From Lentzea aerocolonigenes (GTDB lineage Bacteria > Actinomycetota > Actinomycetes > Mycobacteriales > Pseudonocardiaceae): a stretch of 39,655 bases of DNA. A program made the position numbers and the translations under genes. The stretch lies in assembly GCF_000974445.1 (NCBI RefSeq), contig NZ_BBOJ01000043.1:1-39655 (forward strand), given 5' to 3'. This document shows positions 8,235 through 15,513 of the stretch, piece after piece (positions within the stretch are counted from its first letter, which is position 1; every line of letters begins with the position of its first letter). The notes under the pieces are model-generated. The model did no database searches, was not told where the DNA came from, and was given only the letters and a program-made list of their open reading frames with translations.

Positions 8235-8683
8235 CACCACTTGTCCTCCGCGAAGATGTCGGGGTCGTTCTCGTCACCGTCGTCGCCCCGGCCTCTGCGC
8301 GGACCCTGCGCGTTCATGATCTCGTCGGCGGTCATGCCCTCCTGAAGCATCTGGAACGCCTGCTTCATCTTCTTGACGTTCTCCTGCTGCATGGCCTGCA
8401 CGTCGGGGTCCTGGGCGGCCTTGCCGGAGACGACGTCCTCCCACGAGAACTCGCCCGCGTCCACCTTGCGCTTCAACGCTTTCAGCGCTTCCGGCGCGTC
8501 CTTCTCCTGCGCCGCGCGTTCGACCTGCTGGGCGATCGCCTTGAAGTCGACGGGCGGGATCGGCGGCAGCGGCGTGTCCTTGAGGCGGTTCGCGAGGTCC
8601 TGCGCCTCCTTGAACCGCGCGTCGACCTGGGCCTCCGCCGCGCGCAGCTCCGGCGTCTTCCAGCTGTCGTTCGGGGTGGTCAT
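8234..8683 (-). CDS. Small charged soluble protein of the toxin locus
   Basis: 149 residues from ATG at 8683, three bases after the stop of the fusion gene upstream. It is predicted to be mainly helical: residues about 8-38 (WKTPELRAAEAQVDARFKEA and on) and 48-75 look like amphipathic or coiled helices, followed by AGEFSWEDVVSGKAAQDPDV and a helix QQENVKKMKQAFQMLQEGM. The tail is very acidic (DDGDENDPDIFAEDKW). The same order of elements, including the terminal ED-x-W, recurs in the next gene, so the two look like tandem duplicates. There is no signal peptide, membrane segment, or catalytic motif that I can name. Tight coupling with the effector and immunity genes says it acts with them; how is unknown. 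Confidence 0.82.
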   Translation of the reverse strand: MTTPNDSWKTPELRAAEAQVDARFKEAQDLANRLKDTPLPPIPPVDFKAIAQQVERAAQEKDAPEALKALKRKVDAGEFSWEDVVSGKAAQDPDVQAMQQENVKKMKQAFQMLQEGMTADEIMNAQGPRRGRGDDGDENDPDIFAEDKW

Positions 8684-8686
8684 CTG

Positions 8687-9658
8687 CTAGTTCTCCCTGC
8701 CGAAGAGACCGCGCTGGATCGGCCTCGCCTCGCCGCGGATGTCGCTCACCTCGGCGCGTTGGGCGAGGGTGCGCCACTGCCGGAAGTCTACTTCGGACAG
8801 ACCGAGCTGCTGGGCCGTTTCGTAGTTCTCACCGACGAAGTGCAGCACGGCCTGGTCGCCCAGGACGCCGATGATCTCGAACTCGGCTCCCCGGTACGTG
8901 CAGAGCGTGCGGACGAGCTGGAGGTCCTCGACGACCGCGTCCGGCACCTCGAGGAACCCCTCAGCGAAGTCCGGCGGTGTGGGCTGACCGGCCAGCGGGT
9001 GCAGCAGGACAGAGCCGGGCGTGGTCCCGAAGTCGACGTCGAAGTCCTGGCCGCGGTACCTGCCGATCAGTCCACGACGGACGGTCGGCCGCAGCGGAAC
9101 CGGTGCCTGCCAGTACCTTCCGGGCCCGAAGCCGACGTCACCGGTGGGGATCCAGCCGGTCTGGCGGTTGACGTACTTGCCGACGCTGCGCCCCTCGCCG
9201 TTCGGCTCGAACCGCCACAGCTCGGTGCCCGCGGGGAGCTCGGCGAGCTCCATGACGTACTCGGGGATCGGCTGCGAGCTCGGGGTGTAGCCGGTGCCGG
9301 TGAACGGCAGCGGGTAGACGCGCGTCGTGCCCATCTTCTGCGCGCCTTCGAGCGTCGGCCCGCCGAAGCTCGTGTCGAAGATCTCCGTGGTGTGGGCGAG
9401 GAAACGCAGCAGGTACTGCGTGCCCTTCGGCCAGTCGGCGACCTTGTCGACGCCGAACGCCTCGGCGAACTGATCCGACGTGCCCTGCGGGAAGTCCTGC
9501 CCGCGCGTGACGAACCCGGCGGCGCGGTGCGGCTCGAACTTGCCCGGCACGACGACGTTGCCCAGGTAGAGCTGCGCGATCGCGGGGTGCACGATCTTCT
9601 GCAGGATCGTCTCCGGCCCGATGCCGGCCGCCTTGCGCACGGCCTGTGGGGTGCTCAT
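8687..9658 (-). CDS. Apparent fusion of a toxin-like domain with an immunity-like domain
   Basis: 323 residues from ATG at 9658, overlapping the stop of the preceding gene (ATGA). By eye, residues about 45-172 align with the C-terminal domain of the large effector at 10071-13280: GFVTRGQDF with SVARGQDVV, TSFGGP with VPFGGP, PLPFTGTGYT with DPFTGTGYT, IPEYVMELAELPAGTELWRF with VPEWRVDGGTPLPDRAEIWQ, and NRQTGWIP with DRKFGGWTKIP. Residues about 190-310 align with the neighbouring 139-residue protein: RYRGQDF with EYRGEVF, CTYRGAEF with CTATWRGQPF, and HFVGENYETAQQLGL with GYAGGEYVWAAENGL. It has no signal peptide, WxG helix region or linker, so it is probably not exported and stays in the cytosol. 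It might be a decoy, an antitoxin, or a decayed toxin joined to its protector; which is open. Confidence 0.8.
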   Translation of the reverse strand: MSTPQAVRKAAGIGPETILQKIVHPAIAQLYLGNVVVPGKFEPHRAAGFVTRGQDFPQGTSDQFAEAFGVDKVADWPKGTQYLLRFLAHTTEIFDTSFGGPTLEGAQKMGTTRVYPLPFTGTGYTPSSQPIPEYVMELAELPAGTELWRFEPNGEGRSVGKYVNRQTGWIPTGDVGFGPGRYWQAPVPLRPTVRRGLIGRYRGQDFDVDFGTTPGSVLLHPLAGQPTPPDFAEGFLEVPDAVVEDLQLVRTLCTYRGAEFEIIGVLGDQAVLHFVGENYETAQQLGLSEVDFRQWRTLAQRAEVSDIRGEARPIQRGLFGREN

Positions 9659-10074
9659 GCCGGGTTGTTCTCCTTCCACCGCGCCAGGAAGTCGGTGCGG
9701 TCGACCTGCACGTCTGCGAGCTCGTCGACGTCGAGCGTGGCGTGGTAACCGTTGTACTGGTCGCCTTCGAGACCGTTCTCCGCCGCCCAGACGTACTCGC
9801 CGCCCGCGTACCCGGCCTCCGCCTCGCCGTTGTCGATTTTGACGACGTTGAACGGCTGCCCGCGCCAAGTAGCGGTGCAGGTCTCGCGGTACCAGGCGTC
9901 GAGTTCCGTGACGGCAACCGTCTTGAGCTCACGGTTGCCGTACGTCTGGAAGCCTTCTTGGTTCGCGTAGGTGACGCCTGGAACCTTGCGGATCCAGACG
10001 TGGTCCGGGCCTTCCGCACCCGCGAAGAACACCTCGCCGCGGTACTCGGCCATCTCCTGGGAGTACTGGGTCAT
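9655..10074 (-). CDS. Candidate immunity protein for the type VII effector
   Basis: 139 residues from ATG at 10074, overlapping the effector stop (ATGA). It has no signal peptide or membrane segment and is acidic. Position directly after a polymorphic-toxin gene is the classical place of the immunity gene. The sequence contains two similar units, EYRGEVFFAGAEGPDHVWIRK (about 10-30) and TWRGQPFNVVKIDNGEAEAG (about 69-88), suggesting an internal duplication. A third and fourth version of the same motif occur in the second half of the 323-residue fusion protein encoded next. I do not recognise a named immunity family. The role is inferred from place and from the matching pair in the fusion gene. 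Confidence 0.7.
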   Translation of the reverse strand: MTQYSQEMAEYRGEVFFAGAEGPDHVWIRKVPGVTYANQEGFQTYGNRELKTVAVTELDAWYRETCTATWRGQPFNVVKIDNGEAEAGYAGGEYVWAAENGLEGDQYNGYHATLDVDELADVQVDRTDFLARWKENNPA

Positions 10075-13000
10075 GGAATCTTCGTCCAGCCACCGAACTT
10101 GCGGTCGTACACGGCGTGCAGTTTCTCAGTTCCGTCCGCGTTGACCTGCCAGATCTCGGCACGATCCGGCAACGGCGTGCCACCGTCGACACGCCACTCG
10201 GGCACACCGCCCATCGTGTACCCGGTGCCGGTGAAGGGGTCGTACCCGTCGTAGACCTTGGACGAGCCGCCCGCCGCCGCCATCTGCTTCTGGCTGGCCT
10301 CGTAGTGCGCCTGCTCCTGCGGCGACGCGTAGTCCGCCACGTCCTTCTTCGGCCCGCCGAACGGCACGTTGTGCGCATCGGCGTTCTGGTCCGTGACCTC
10401 GTACCGCAGCTGCATGGCCGACGGCGCGCCGTCCGGGATCGGCGTCCAGCCCTTGCCCTTGTCGTCGAGGGCGAGCCCGTCCCGCAGCCCGGCCGGCGTG
10501 TTGATGTCGACGACGTCCTGCCCACGTGCGACAGAACCGCCCAACTGCCCCTGCCAGGTCTCCTGCTTGCTGCCCGCAGCGTGCGGGGTGTCGGGCAGAT
10601 AGGTGCTGAGCGCTTGCTGGTTCAACGCCTTGGTGACGATGTCGCCGGTGCCGACCTTGATCTGGTTGCGGACGTCGGCCACGTGCTGGGCCTCGGCCGC
10701 GCTGAGGTCGGTGGAGAGCTTCTGGCTGAGCTCGACGTACCGGTCCCTGTCAGCCTGGTTGGGCAGGATCTGCTCGAGCTGGTGCTGGTAACCCTGCCCC
10801 TGCGCAGCCATGGCCGCGGCGTCGAAGTGCCCCTTGAGGTCGGGCCCGCTGGGGGCGGGGTTGCTGTTGCCGCCGTCGCCGTCGCCGGTGTGGCCCGGGG
10901 ATGCGTCGTCGGTCTGCAGCTTGGGGTCGGTGTCGTGGGCAGGCGGGGCGTCGTGGTCGGGCTGGGGGTCGTGGGGTTTGACGTCGTCGGCGCCGCTGGT
11001 GTCGGTGTCGTGGGGCTTGTCGGTGTCGGCTCCGTCGTGCGGCTTGGTGTCGCCGTCGTGCGGCTTCGTGTCGGTGTCGTGAGGCTTCGCGTCGCCGTCA
11101 TGGGGCTTCGTGTCGGTGTCGTGAGGCTTCGCGTCGTGGGACTGGCCGTCGGTGTGGGGCTTGTCGGCGGCGTCGTGCGGCTTGGTGGCGTCGTGGGGCT
11201 GGCCGTCCGCGTCGTGCGGCTTGGTGCCGGAGTCGTGCGGGGTCGTGTCGTGGGGGCGCGGGCCGGACGGGTCGTGCGGCGTCGTGCCGCCTGAACCGCT
11301 GGGCGTCGAGTGGTCCGGGCTCGGGTGTCCGGGCAGGCCACCGCCGGAGCTCGGCGACGGGTGCCCGGGAGGCGAGGGAAGTCCTCCGCCGGCGCTCGGG
11401 GATGGGTGTCCGGGAGGCGAAGGCAGACCGCCGCCGGTACTCGGGGACGGGTGTCCCGGAGGCGACGGGAGGCCGCCGCCCGTGGAGGGAGCGGGGGCCG
11501 TTGCCGTGCCGGAGCTTGCGCTGGGGTGTTCGGGAGGCGTGGGCAGGCTGCCGGAACCACCAGGCGTCGGGTGCGCGCCAGGGCCTGACGGGTGAGCGCC
11601 GGAGTTCGGAGGAGTCGGCAGACCACCGCCGGCGCCACCCGGATGCGTGCCGCCGGAACCTGGGGTCGGGTGCGAACCAGCAGAACCCGGAGTCGGGTGC
11701 GTGCCAGCAGAACCCGGAGTCGAGTGCGCGCCACCCGGATGCGTACCGCCGACGCCCGGCGTCGGGTGCGAACCGGCAGAGCCCGGAGTCGGGTGCGTGC
11801 CCGCGCCCGACCCGTGGCTACCGGTACCCGAGGGTGAGGTCGGCAGGCCACCAGGCCTCGCCCCTCCCGAGGCCGGCGTCTGGCCGGGCGCGGTCGGGAG
11901 GCCCGACGCGCCGTGTCCGGGAGGCGTGGGCAGACCGGTCGGGGGCTTTGCCTGCCCGGACGGGGTGCCTGCGCTCGGGAAGGCCGGGACGCCGGAGCCG
12001 CCCGGACGTGAGCCCGAGCTCCGAGTCTGATCGCCGCCTCCACCGGGAGCCATGGGAGCGCCCATCGGCATCGCGCCGCCCATGGGCGTCTGGGAGTGGG
12101 TCGGCGGGGCCGCGGTGGGAGCTGCGCCTGCCGCGTGAGTCGTGTCCAGGCGCGGCGGGGTGCCTGCGGGGGCGCCGCCGGAGCCTGCGTGACCGGTCGG
12201 GACGCCGGCAGGCGCGTGACCACCGGTAGGCACGCCACCGGTCGGCACGCCACCGCCACCACCACCGCCGCCACCCGAACCCACCGACGGCGGCGCCGAC
12301 ACGGCAGGGCCCCCGACCGCCGCGGCGTGCGTGGCAGGGGCGTCGGAGCCGTGCAGAGTCGGGGGCGCCGACACCGGAGCACCGCCCGGAGCCACGGACG
12401 TGACCGCGGCCGCCTTGGTGCCGTCGTCAGGCGAACCCGGCGGCGTGTAGACCTCGCGGACCTTCGAGCCGATGTCGTGGCCGCGGTCGGCGATCTCGGT
12501 CGCGGAGTCCTTGATGGACGTCATGTCGTCGTGGATGTCGTTGACCGCGTTGCGGACGTCACGACCGGCCTCGGCCACCTCCTGGGTGGCGTTCATGGCC
12601 TCGGCGAGGGTGTCGGCGTCCTTCAGCTTGCCGATGGCCGAGAACACGCGGCCGACGGCGTCGAAGAGCGCCTTCACGTCCGAGATGAGCTTCTGGACCG
12701 TGTCGATGATGTCCATCACGCGCCGGTAGATCTGGTACGCGTTCCAGACCATCTCGGCTGCCTTGATCCAGCCCGCCAGCGGGATCCAGACGGTGGCGGC
12801 GGCTTCCAGCAGCTTGTTGACCAGGTAGTCGAGCAGCCGCGCGGCCTGCTTGCCCAGGGCCTCGGCGCCCGAGGCGACCGTGTCGAAGCCCTTGGCGATC
12901 AGCTGGGCCACGCCCATCTCGGCGAGCAGGCCGGCCTTCCAGCCCAGGGCGATGTACTTCTCGTGGGCACGTGCGGCGTCGCCGTCCCAGTGGCCGCGCA

Positions 13001-13280
13001 CCTTGCCCACGGCGTCGGTGAGGTTGTACGAGACGTCGTTCATCGCGTTGCCGACCATGCGCCACGCGTCGCCGTCGGCGCGGATCTTCGTCCAGTCACC
13101 GGTGATCGGCGTGATGATCGTGGCGACCAGCGACTCGCCGGTGACCGCCTCGAACACCCAGTTGACGGCCTGCACGCCCCAGCCCTGGTCCTGCAGGACG
13201 TCGTTGAGCGAGGCTCTGTCGATCTCCGGCTGCTTCAGGGACGCCACGACCGGGCGCGGGTCCGAGTAGGAGGTGGTCAC
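10071..13280 (-). CDS. Type VII-secreted polymorphic toxin: WxG-type N-terminus, long Pro/Gly/His linker, C-terminal toxin-like domain
   Basis: 1069 residues from GTG at 13280, overlapping the stop of the small gene before it (GTGA); a longer frame to 13475 only reads antisense-like sequence through that gene. Residues 1-280 are helical with a WxG-type turn (KVRGHWDGDAARAHEKYIAL, about 94-113) and a hydrophobic stretch AAATVWIPLAGWI (160-172). Residues 280-813 are low-complexity linker with Gly/Pro-, His/Pro- and KPHD-type repeats. Residues 814-1069 are folded again: a helical piece (LEQILPNQADRDRYVELSQK) leads into the domain with ARGQD (about 917-921), FGGP, PFTGTGYT, PEWRV, AEIW and YDRKFGGWTKIP. 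That domain recurs in the fusion gene two places downstream. The conserved RGQD Arg and the EIW Glu could be active-site residues of an ADP-ribosyltransferase-like fold; this is speculation. There is no signal peptide, consistent with type VII export. Confidence 0.82.
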   Translation of the reverse strand: MTTSYSDPRPVVASLKQPEIDRASLNDVLQDQGWGVQAVNWVFEAVTGESLVATIITPITGDWTKIRADGDAWRMVGNAMNDVSYNLTDAVGKVRGHWDGDAARAHEKYIALGWKAGLLAEMGVAQLIAKGFDTVASGAEALGKQAARLLDYLVNKLLEAAATVWIPLAGWIKAAEMVWNAYQIYRRVMDIIDTVQKLISDVKALFDAVGRVFSAIGKLKDADTLAEAMNATQEVAEAGRDVRNAVNDIHDDMTSIKDSATEIADRGHDIGSKVREVYTPPGSPDDGTKAAAVTSVAPGGAPVSAPPTLHGSDAPATHAAAVGGPAVSAPPSVGSGGGGGGGGGVPTGGVPTGGHAPAGVPTGHAGSGGAPAGTPPRLDTTHAAGAAPTAAPPTHSQTPMGGAMPMGAPMAPGGGGDQTRSSGSRPGGSGVPAFPSAGTPSGQAKPPTGLPTPPGHGASGLPTAPGQTPASGGARPGGLPTSPSGTGSHGSGAGTHPTPGSAGSHPTPGVGGTHPGGAHSTPGSAGTHPTPGSAGSHPTPGSGGTHPGGAGGGLPTPPNSGAHPSGPGAHPTPGGSGSLPTPPEHPSASSGTATAPAPSTGGGLPSPPGHPSPSTGGGLPSPPGHPSPSAGGGLPSPPGHPSPSSGGGLPGHPSPDHSTPSGSGGTTPHDPSGPRPHDTTPHDSGTKPHDADGQPHDATKPHDAADKPHTDGQSHDAKPHDTDTKPHDGDAKPHDTDTKPHDGDTKPHDGADTDKPHDTDTSGADDVKPHDPQPDHDAPPAHDTDPKLQTDDASPGHTGDGDGGNSNPAPSGPDLKGHFDAAAMAAQGQGYQHQLEQILPNQADRDRYVELSQKLSTDLSAAEAQHVADVRNQIKVGTGDIVTKALNQQALSTYLPDTPHAAGSKQETWQGQLGGSVARGQDVVDINTPAGLRDGLALDDKGKGWTPIPDGAPSAMQLRYEVTDQNADAHNVPFGGPKKDVADYASPQEQAHYEASQKQMAAAGGSSKVYDGYDPFTGTGYTMGGVPEWRVDGGTPLPDRAEIWQVNADGTEKLHAVYDRKFGGWTKIP
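10842..12443 (-). repeat. Low-complexity linker of the effector with several tandem repeat tracts
   Basis: The linker coding region contains at least three imperfect tandem tracts. A KPHD(T/G)D tract lies at about 10960-11260, a GGLPSPPGHPSPS tract at about 11330-11490, and a THPTPGSAGSHPTPG tract at about 11645-11820. The units are also repeated at DNA level. Such tracts are prone to length change by slippage and would read as disordered, extended protein. Confidence 0.85.
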
Positions 13281-13582
13281 TTGAGCAGCCCCCCGAAGAT
13301 CACCATCTGCGCCCGGTCCACGTCCTCGTAGACCTGAGCCGTCGCGTCCACCGCCGAAGCCGTGCCCTCCAGCTTCGACTTGCCGTAGTCGAGCGTCTCG
13401 TCGAACAGCGCGCGCACGACGTCCACGCCCGGCTGGAGCAACGAGAGCAGGCCCGTGAAGCCGCCCTTGTCGCACGCCGTGGCGTGGACGTACTTGCGGA
13501 TCGTCTCGAACTCTTGGGCTTCGGTGCGCAGGTACTCGGCGTACGCGCGCAGCTCGGCCGCGTCGGTGAACAGCGACGACAC
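13277..13582 (-). CDS. EspC/DUF2580-like type VII secretion partner with YxxxD tail
   Basis: 101 residues from GTG at 13582, with a G-run (GGGGGG) just upstream as ribosome site. The protein is an all-helical hairpin: residues 5-30 (FTDAAELRAYAEYLRTEAQE), a central GGF/LLQPG turn at about 40-52 and a second long helix. It ends with AVDATAQVYEDVDRAQMV, in which Y85-x3-D89 fits the general type VII export motif YxxxD/E. WxG itself is missing, as in EspC-like partners. It is the first gene of the six-gene locus and overlaps the effector start by four bases, so it is probably the dimer partner that carries the WxG-type N-terminus of the effector to the ESX machine. No ESX ATPase or membrane core gene is in the window. 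Confidence 0.75.
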   Translation of the reverse strand: MSSLFTDAAELRAYAEYLRTEAQEFETIRKYVHATACDKGGFTGLLSLLQPGVDVVRALFDETLDYGKSKLEGTASAVDATAQVYEDVDRAQMVIFGGLLK

Positions 13583-13612
13583 AGCGTCCCCCCTGCGGAC
13601 TCAGGTGCTCAG

Positions 13613-13625
13613 GTCACGCTGTGAC
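13613..13625. promoter_or_regulatory. Perfect palindrome upstream of the toxin locus
   Basis: GTCACGCTGTGAC (5-bp arms, 3-base centre) lies in the 55-bp gap between the cysK2-like gene stop and the first toxin-locus gene. The same gap also holds an 8-bp inverted repeat, CACAGCGT 13580-13587 with ACGCTGTG 13616-13623, whose left arm covers the GTG start of the first gene. Either could be an operator, or a stem that hides the start. Nothing shows which. Confidence 0.35.
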
Positions 13626-13637
13626 GCAGAACTCTCG

Positions 13638-14726
13638 TCACCAGTTCCCCGTGCGGTGGAAGTTGTTCAGGCGTTCGAGACACGGATCGAGATCCATGTC
13701 CTGTGCAGCTACCCATGAGTCGTCGTAATAGGTGTTCGCGTAACGCTCGCCGCCGTCACAGAGCAGAGTCACCACGCTGCCGCGGGTGCGAGACTGCCGC
13801 ATCTCGGCCACGATCTGGAACGCTCCCCACAGATTCGTACCGGTGGAACCGCCGACCCGCCGCCCGAGCAGGTCCTCCACGTACCGGATGGTCGCCACGG
13901 ACGCCGCGTCCGGCACCTTGATCATGCGGTCGATCACCTGACCGATGAACGACGGCTCCACCCGCGGCCGCCCGATGCCCTCGATCCGCGAGCCACGCGT
14001 GCCCACCAGGTCGGGGTTGCCGTCCCGCCACGCGTCGAAGAACACCGAGTGCTCGGGGTCGACGACGGCCAGACGGGTGGTCAGCTTCTGGTAGTGGATG
14101 TACCGGCCGACGGTGGCCGACGTGCCGCCCGTGCCCGCCCCGACGACCACCCAGTCCGGTTCCGGCGACGGTTCGAGCTTCATCTGGTCGAAGATCGACT
14201 CGGCGATGTTGTTGTTGCCCCGCCAGTCGGTCGCGCGCTCGGCGTGCGTGAACTGGTCCATGAAGTGGCCGCCGAGCTCGGTGGCCAGCCGCCGCGACTC
14301 GTCGTAGATCGCCGACGGCTCGTCGACGAAGTGGCACCTGCCACCCTGCCGCTCGATCAGCGAGACCTTCTCCGCCGAGGTCGAGCGGGGCATCACCGCG
14401 ATGAACGGCAGCCCCAGCAGCCGCGCGAAGTAGGCCTCCGACACCGCCGTGGAGCCGGAGGAGGCCTCGATCACGGGCGTGCCGCCGGTGATCCAGCCGT
14501 TGCAGATCGCGTAGAGGAACAACGACCGCGCCAGCCGGTGCTTCAACGAGCCCGTGGGGTGCGTCGACTCGTCCTTCAGGTAGAGGTCGATGCCCCAGTC
14601 GAGCGGCAGCGGGTAGCGCAGCAGGTGCGTGTCCGCGCTGCGGTTGGCGTCCGCCTCGATGATCTTGACGGCTTCGCACACCCAGTGCCTGGTCCTGCTG
14701 CAACAACGGTCAACGGAGGTACTCAC
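13638..14726 (-). CDS. cysK2: PLP-dependent cysteine synthase family protein, CysK2-like
   Basis: A fold-type II PLP enzyme, 362 residues from GTG at 14726 (an upstream in-frame ATG at 14747 has no ribosome site, whereas GGAGGT-like sequence does not favour it either). The N-terminus RTRHWVCEAVKIIEADANRS and the lysine motif HPTGSLKHRLARSLF (PLP Lys at about 62) match the CysK2/CysM-like group known from mycobacteria, which makes S-sulfocysteine from O-phosphoserine and thiosulfate. A phosphate-binding GAGTGGTSATVGRY, a substrate loop EASSGSTAVSEAYFARLLG and NNNIAESIFDQM are present. It lies 26 bp after the DUF4229 gene and behind an Lrp/AsnC regulator, so amino-acid-dependent control is plausible. 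Substrate choice between sulfide and thiosulfate cannot be told from the sequence. Confidence 0.85.
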   Translation of the reverse strand: MSTSVDRCCSRTRHWVCEAVKIIEADANRSADTHLLRYPLPLDWGIDLYLKDESTHPTGSLKHRLARSLFLYAICNGWITGGTPVIEASSGSTAVSEAYFARLLGLPFIAVMPRSTSAEKVSLIERQGGRCHFVDEPSAIYDESRRLATELGGHFMDQFTHAERATDWRGNNNIAESIFDQMKLEPSPEPDWVVVGAGTGGTSATVGRYIHYQKLTTRLAVVDPEHSVFFDAWRDGNPDLVGTRGSRIEGIGRPRVEPSFIGQVIDRMIKVPDAASVATIRYVEDLLGRRVGGSTGTNLWGAFQIVAEMRQSRTRGSVVTLLCDGGERYANTYYDDSWVAAQDMDLDPCLERLNNFHRTGNW

Positions 14727-14752
14727 AGCGGCACGATAGCCGCGCAAACGGC

Positions 14753-15022
14753 CTAAGCCTGAGTGACAGGACCTTCGTCACCACGCAGTTCGGACCGGAG
14801 CTTGTCCCGCTCGGCCTTGCGTGCCGCCTGGTGTTCGTTCAGGCCGGCCGCGACGCGCTGCCGCAGCCCCTTGAAGATGAACAACGACGCGGGCAGCGCC
14901 ACGACCACGCCGACCGCGAGCGCGGGCAGCAAAGGAACGTTGAACAACATGAGTGCGCCCGTCACCACCGCGACGAGACCGAGGCGGGCGAGAACGTAGA
15001 GCGTCACATCACGAGCCAGCAC
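14753..15022 (-). CDS. DUF4229 small membrane protein
   Basis: 89 residues from GTG at 15022, four bases after the Lrp/AsnC gene stop. Two hydrophobic helices are visible: residues about 6-26 (VTLYVLARLGLVAVVTGALM) and 29-50 (PLLPALAVGVVVALPASLFI). A basic, charged cytosolic tail follows (KGLRQRVAAGLNEHQAARKA and on). This is the DUF4229 layout common in actinobacteria. The function is unknown. It is likely cotranscribed with the regulator before it and possibly with the cysK2-like gene after it. Confidence 0.8.
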   Translation of the reverse strand: MLARDVTLYVLARLGLVAVVTGALMLFNVPLLPALAVGVVVALPASLFIFKGLRQRVAAGLNEHQAARKAERDKLRSELRGDEGPVTQA

Positions 15023-15026
15023 CCGT

Positions 15027-15500
15027 TCAGGTTACGTCGCCCGCTTCGTCACCGGTGTTCGGGCGCCCCTCGAACCGCGTGGACAGCACCACGGTCGTGC
15101 GCGTGCGGGCCACGCCGTGGATGCGCCGCAGCCGCCCGAGCGAGCGCTCCAGGTCGTCCACGGTCGCCACCCTGACCTTCACGATGAACGACTCGTCGCC
15201 CGCCACCCGGTAACAGGACTCGACCTCGACGAGCTCGCTCAACGCGTCCGCGACCTCGTTGTCGTCCGCGATGTCGGTGGGGTGGATGCCGATCAGCGCG
15301 GTGACGCCCAGGCCGACCGCGCTGGGGTCGACGACCGCGTGGTACCCGACGATCACACCGCTGGCCTCGAGCTTCCCGACCCGCTCGTGCACGGCGGAGG
15401 CGGACAGGCCGACCTGCCTGCCGAGGTCGGCGTACGTGGCCCGTCCGTTGGCGCGCAGTGCGGCGATGATCTGTCGATCAAGAGCATCCACCCGCGACAC
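15027..15500 (-). CDS. Lrp/AsnC-family transcriptional regulator
   Basis: 157 residues from GTG at 15500, with AGGA placed 6 bases upstream; a second in-frame GTG at 15491 is possible. The N-terminal winged HTH reads DALDRQIIAALRANGRATYA-DLGRQVGLSASAVHERVGKL (residues 5-44). The C-terminal RAM ligand domain is at about 65-145 (VTALIGIHPTDIADDNEVAD, VESCYRVAGDESFIVKVRVA, RTRTTVVLSTRF). Family members sense amino acids and often control neighbouring metabolic genes. Here the gene heads a minus-strand group with DUF4229 and the cysK2-like gene, so cysteine metabolism is a reasonable but unproven target. A palindromic repeat element starts 13 bp upstream of its start codon. Confidence 0.92.
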   Translation of the reverse strand: MSRVDALDRQIIAALRANGRATYADLGRQVGLSASAVHERVGKLEASGVIVGYHAVVDPSAVGLGVTALIGIHPTDIADDNEVADALSELVEVESCYRVAGDESFIVKVRVATVDDLERSLGRLRRIHGVARTRTTVVLSTRFEGRPNTGDEAGDVT

Positions 15501-15513
15501 CTTAGTCCTGAGA

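Noticed and set aside
8687..9868. Longer start at 9868 for the fusion protein
   Set aside because: The extra 70 residues are Arg-rich out-of-frame reading of the immunity gene; ATG at 9658 overlaps the previous stop by ATGA as elsewhere in the locus.
10960..11820. CRISPR array suggested by regular repeats
   Set aside because: The repeats are in-frame coding units of a linker with no unique spacers between identical repeats.
10116..12382. Large open frames on both strands across the effector linker
   Set aside because: They arise from GC-rich repeats. Only the minus frame joins a plausible N-terminal helix region with a C-terminal domain that has a homologue in the window.
10071..13280. Assignment of the effector C-terminus to the TNT (NAD glycohydrolase) toxin
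   Set aside because: I could not find the TNT marks (the RaLPP-type and FGQPGGG-type segments) in it; FGGP and PFTGTGYT are different. Left unassigned.
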